This document shows, piece after piece, positions 5,604 to 6,692 of a stretch of 6,692 bases of DNA. The notes below the pieces were generated by a model that saw nothing but the letters and a program-made list of their open reading frames with translations, was not told the DNA's origin and searched no databases. A program made the translations under genes and the position numbers. The stretch lies in contig JBAZUC010000044.1 in NCBI GenBank assembly GCA_041661585.1, forward strand, positions 1 through 6,692. Reading direction: 5' to 3'. This DNA is from JAPLXD01 sp041661585 (GTDB lineage: Bacteria > Patescibacteriota > Minisyncoccia > Moranbacterales > UBA11712). Position 1 is the first letter of the stretch, and every line of letters starts with the position of its first letter.

Positions 5604-6542
5604 CTAAAATCCCACCATTTGCACTTCTTCCTGCAATTGGATCCCAAATTTGTTGCGGACTTTGGTTTTGATGATGGCCGCAAGCATGATCACATTCTCC
5701 GCGGTCGCGTCGCCCGTGTTCACGATGAAGTTCGCATGTTTTTCGCTCACCATCGCAGAGCCGATTTTTTTGCCTTTCATGCCCGCTTCCTCGATGAGCC
5801 ACGGCGCCGGAATTTTATTCCCTCTTAACTTTTGGCCAGTATCCGTTTCAAATTGTTGAATCAATTTTTTGTCCTTCACAATCGGGTTTTTGAAAAAGCT
5901 TCCAGGGCTTGGAAATTCCATCGGCTGTTTTTCTTTGCGCTTGGCCAAAATTTCCTGAATCTTTTTCTCGCCCTCAGTCTTGTCGCCTTTCTTCAGTTTA
6001 AATATTGCAGACAAAATTATCAAATTTAAGTTTTGCTTGAAAATGCTGTTTCTATAATCATATTCACACATTTGCAAATCATAAGTCTTGATCTGCAAAT
6101 CATCCACATCCAAAACTCTCACGCTTTCAATCGTATCGCCCATCTCTCCGCCCAACGCCCTCGCGCCCGCGTTTCCCCGCACCGCCCCGCCGACCGTCCC
6201 GGGAATCCCCGCCGCCCACTCCAATCCTGTCAGGTTTGATTTTACTGACTCACCGACTATTTTGCTCAACGCACATCCAGCATCGCATTCAATTTTAGTA
6301 TCAAGTATGGAGTATGAAGTATTAAGTATTTTAATCACTAGCCCATCAAATCCTTTATCACTGACCAACACGTTGCTTCCACCTCCCAAGATAAAAACGG
6401 ACAGGTTTTTCTCCTGGGCGAATTTGAGCGCTTCCAAAATTTCCTCTTCTTTTTTTGCCTCGCAAAAAAACCCTGCCGGTCCTCCGATTTTGAAAGTGGT
6501 GTATTGCGCCAGTGGAATGTTTTTTTGGATGTTGAACGGCAT
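5604..6542 (-). CDS. murB: UDP-N-acetylenolpyruvoylglucosamine reductase (MurB)
   Basis: MurB is the FAD enzyme that reduces UDP-GlcNAc-enolpyruvate to UDP-MurNAc with NADPH in cytoplasmic peptidoglycan synthesis. The 312 residues show TTFKIGGPA (15-23), the FAD-binding VFILGGGSNVLVSD (49-62), GLEWAAGIPGTVGGAVRGNAG (106-126), YRNSIFK (163-169), PSPGSFFKNP (211-220) with the catalytic Ser215, and LQEEVQMVG (303-311) with E306 at the position of E. coli Glu325. The length is that of the shorter type II enzymes. Two variable loops are built from repeats: residues 71-83 (KILNTSYSILDTK) from the heptamer element at 6296-6330, and residues 147-158 (DDLQIKTYDLQM) from a 7-bp-periodic stretch. The start ATG lies three bases after the stop of the preceding gene with no Shine-Dalgarno sequence at normal spacing, so translational coupling is likely. 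Confidence 0.95.
   Translation of the reverse strand: MPFNIQKNIPLAQYTTFKIGGPAGFFCEAKKEEEILEALKFAQEKNLSVFILGGGSNVLVSDKGFDGLVIKILNTSYSILDTKIECDAGCALSKIVGESVKSNLTGLEWAAGIPGTVGGAVRGNAGARALGGEMGDTIESVRVLDVDDLQIKTYDLQMCEYDYRNSIFKQNLNLIILSAIFKLKKGDKTEGEKKIQEILAKRKEKQPMEFPSPGSFFKNPIVKDKKLIQQFETDTGQKLRGNKIPAPWLIEEAGMKGKKIGSAMVSEKHANFIVNTGDATAENVIMLAAIIKTKVRNKFGIQLQEEVQMVGF
6070..6104. repeat. murB: 7-bp-periodic stretch inside murB
   Basis: TTTGCAAATCAT (6071-6082) recurs with one mismatch as TCTGCAAATCAT (6092-6103), exactly 21 bp apart. The 35 bases divide into five heptamers (such as AATCATA and AATCATC) with loose similarity. In protein it appears as DLQ repeated at a 7-residue interval in the loop before CEYDYRNSIFK. 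It could be chance in an AT-rich loop. Confidence 0.4.
6296..6330 (-). repeat. murB: 35-bp element of five 7-bp units, copy C, inside the murB frame
   Basis: Read on the minus strand, five consecutive heptamers all have ATAC at positions 2-5 (AATACTT twice, CATACTC, CATACTT, GATACTA). The murB frame reads through it, giving residues 71-83. Its orientation relative to the surrounding gene is opposite to copies A and B. Confidence 0.7.
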
Positions 6543-6545
6543 ATT

Positions 6546-6692
6546 TCAATCTTTGAAGATTATCTTTCTCCTTTCTTCGAGCTCCAACATCCCAATCTGC
6601 CCTCTTTTCGATCTTGTGATAATTTCATCCGGTACTTCAAATATTTTTGCCAATTTTCTCATTGGAATCTTTCCAACTTCATCGGAAACACG
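6546..6692 (-). CDS. C-terminal fragment of an unrecognised protein upstream of murB
   Basis: The last 48 codons of a gene are visible; it enters from the right edge and ends with TGA at 6548-6546. The fragment is charged and helical. Residues 11-33, starting MRKLAKIFEVPDEIITRS, look like a helix-turn-helix or similar short helical pair, and the end (ELEERRKIIFKD) is strongly charged. No family is recognised. Only three bases separate it from the murB ATG, so the two genes are almost certainly in one operon and translation is probably coupled. Frame choice is supported by the absence of stops over the whole stretch and by this tight junction. Confidence 0.55.
   Translation of the reverse strand, partial: RVSDEVGKIPMRKLAKIFEVPDEIITRSKRGQIGMLELEERRKIIFKD

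Noticed and set aside
6568..6580. AAAGGAG on the minus strand as a ribosome binding site for murB
   Set aside because: It lies about 25 bases before the murB ATG, well outside working distance, and falls inside the preceding reading frame.
1..6692. Reassigned TGA codon, as in some Patescibacteria
   Set aside because: TGA ends the ureohydrolase and the gene before murB at natural family or operon boundaries, and no recognised gene has an internal TGA.
1..6692. tRNA, rRNA, CRISPR array, insertion sequence or attachment site
   Set aside because: No cloverleaf, no spaced identical direct repeats of CRISPR size, no transposase or integrase motif, and no terminal inverted repeats were seen. The heptamer elements have no spacers and are too short for CRISPR repeats.

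Overview
All eight recognisable genes in this 6.7 kb window lie on the minus strand. Six are complete and two are cut by the window edges. Spacing is tight, coding GC is moderate, and the short intergenic gaps are AT-rich and hold hairpin terminators and promoter elements. The gene set (a type II-like MurB, a short ribosome hibernation factor, YjbQ, a DUF2207 membrane protein with a glycine tail, a deoxyhypusine-synthase-like protein paired with a ureohydrolase) and the dispersed short repeats suggest a small-genome bacterium, perhaps of the Candidate Phyla Radiation (Patescibacteria). That placement is an inference from general resemblance, not from a marker gene. TGA is used as a stop codon, so the Gracilibacteria-type code is not in use.

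In the direction of transcription (high to low coordinates) the layout is as follows. (1) 6692-5534: the 3' end of an unrecognised protein, then murB three bases later, closed by an intrinsic terminator. (2) 5500-3400: a ureohydrolase of the arginase/agmatinase family with a strong ribosome binding site, followed by a deoxyhypusine-synthase-like gene. The two probably form a polyamine operon and end at a strong hairpin terminator. (3) 3391-1199: a promoter with a perfect TATAAT box, the hibernation factor, a DUF2207 membrane protein, and a weak hairpin. (4) 1135-191: yjbQ, then a small four-cysteine protein of unknown function, closed by a 12-bp hairpin terminator. (5) 183-1: a good sigma-70-type promoter driving a membrane protein whose first 44 residues are visible.

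The most unusual signal is a family of 35-bp elements, each made of exactly five 7-bp units with consensus close to NATACTA. One copy fills the hibernation factor/DUF2207 junction and includes both the stop codon of one gene and the start codon of the next. One lies between the murB stop and its terminator. One lies inside the murB reading frame, where it encodes a surface-loop-like stretch. Two further stretches show looser 7-bp periodicity with different sequences (1164-1198 and, again inside murB, 6070-6104). The second notable point is the deoxyhypusine-synthase-like gene. Its best ribosome binding site, just after the ureohydrolase stop, points to an ATA codon rather than to the annotated TTG start.
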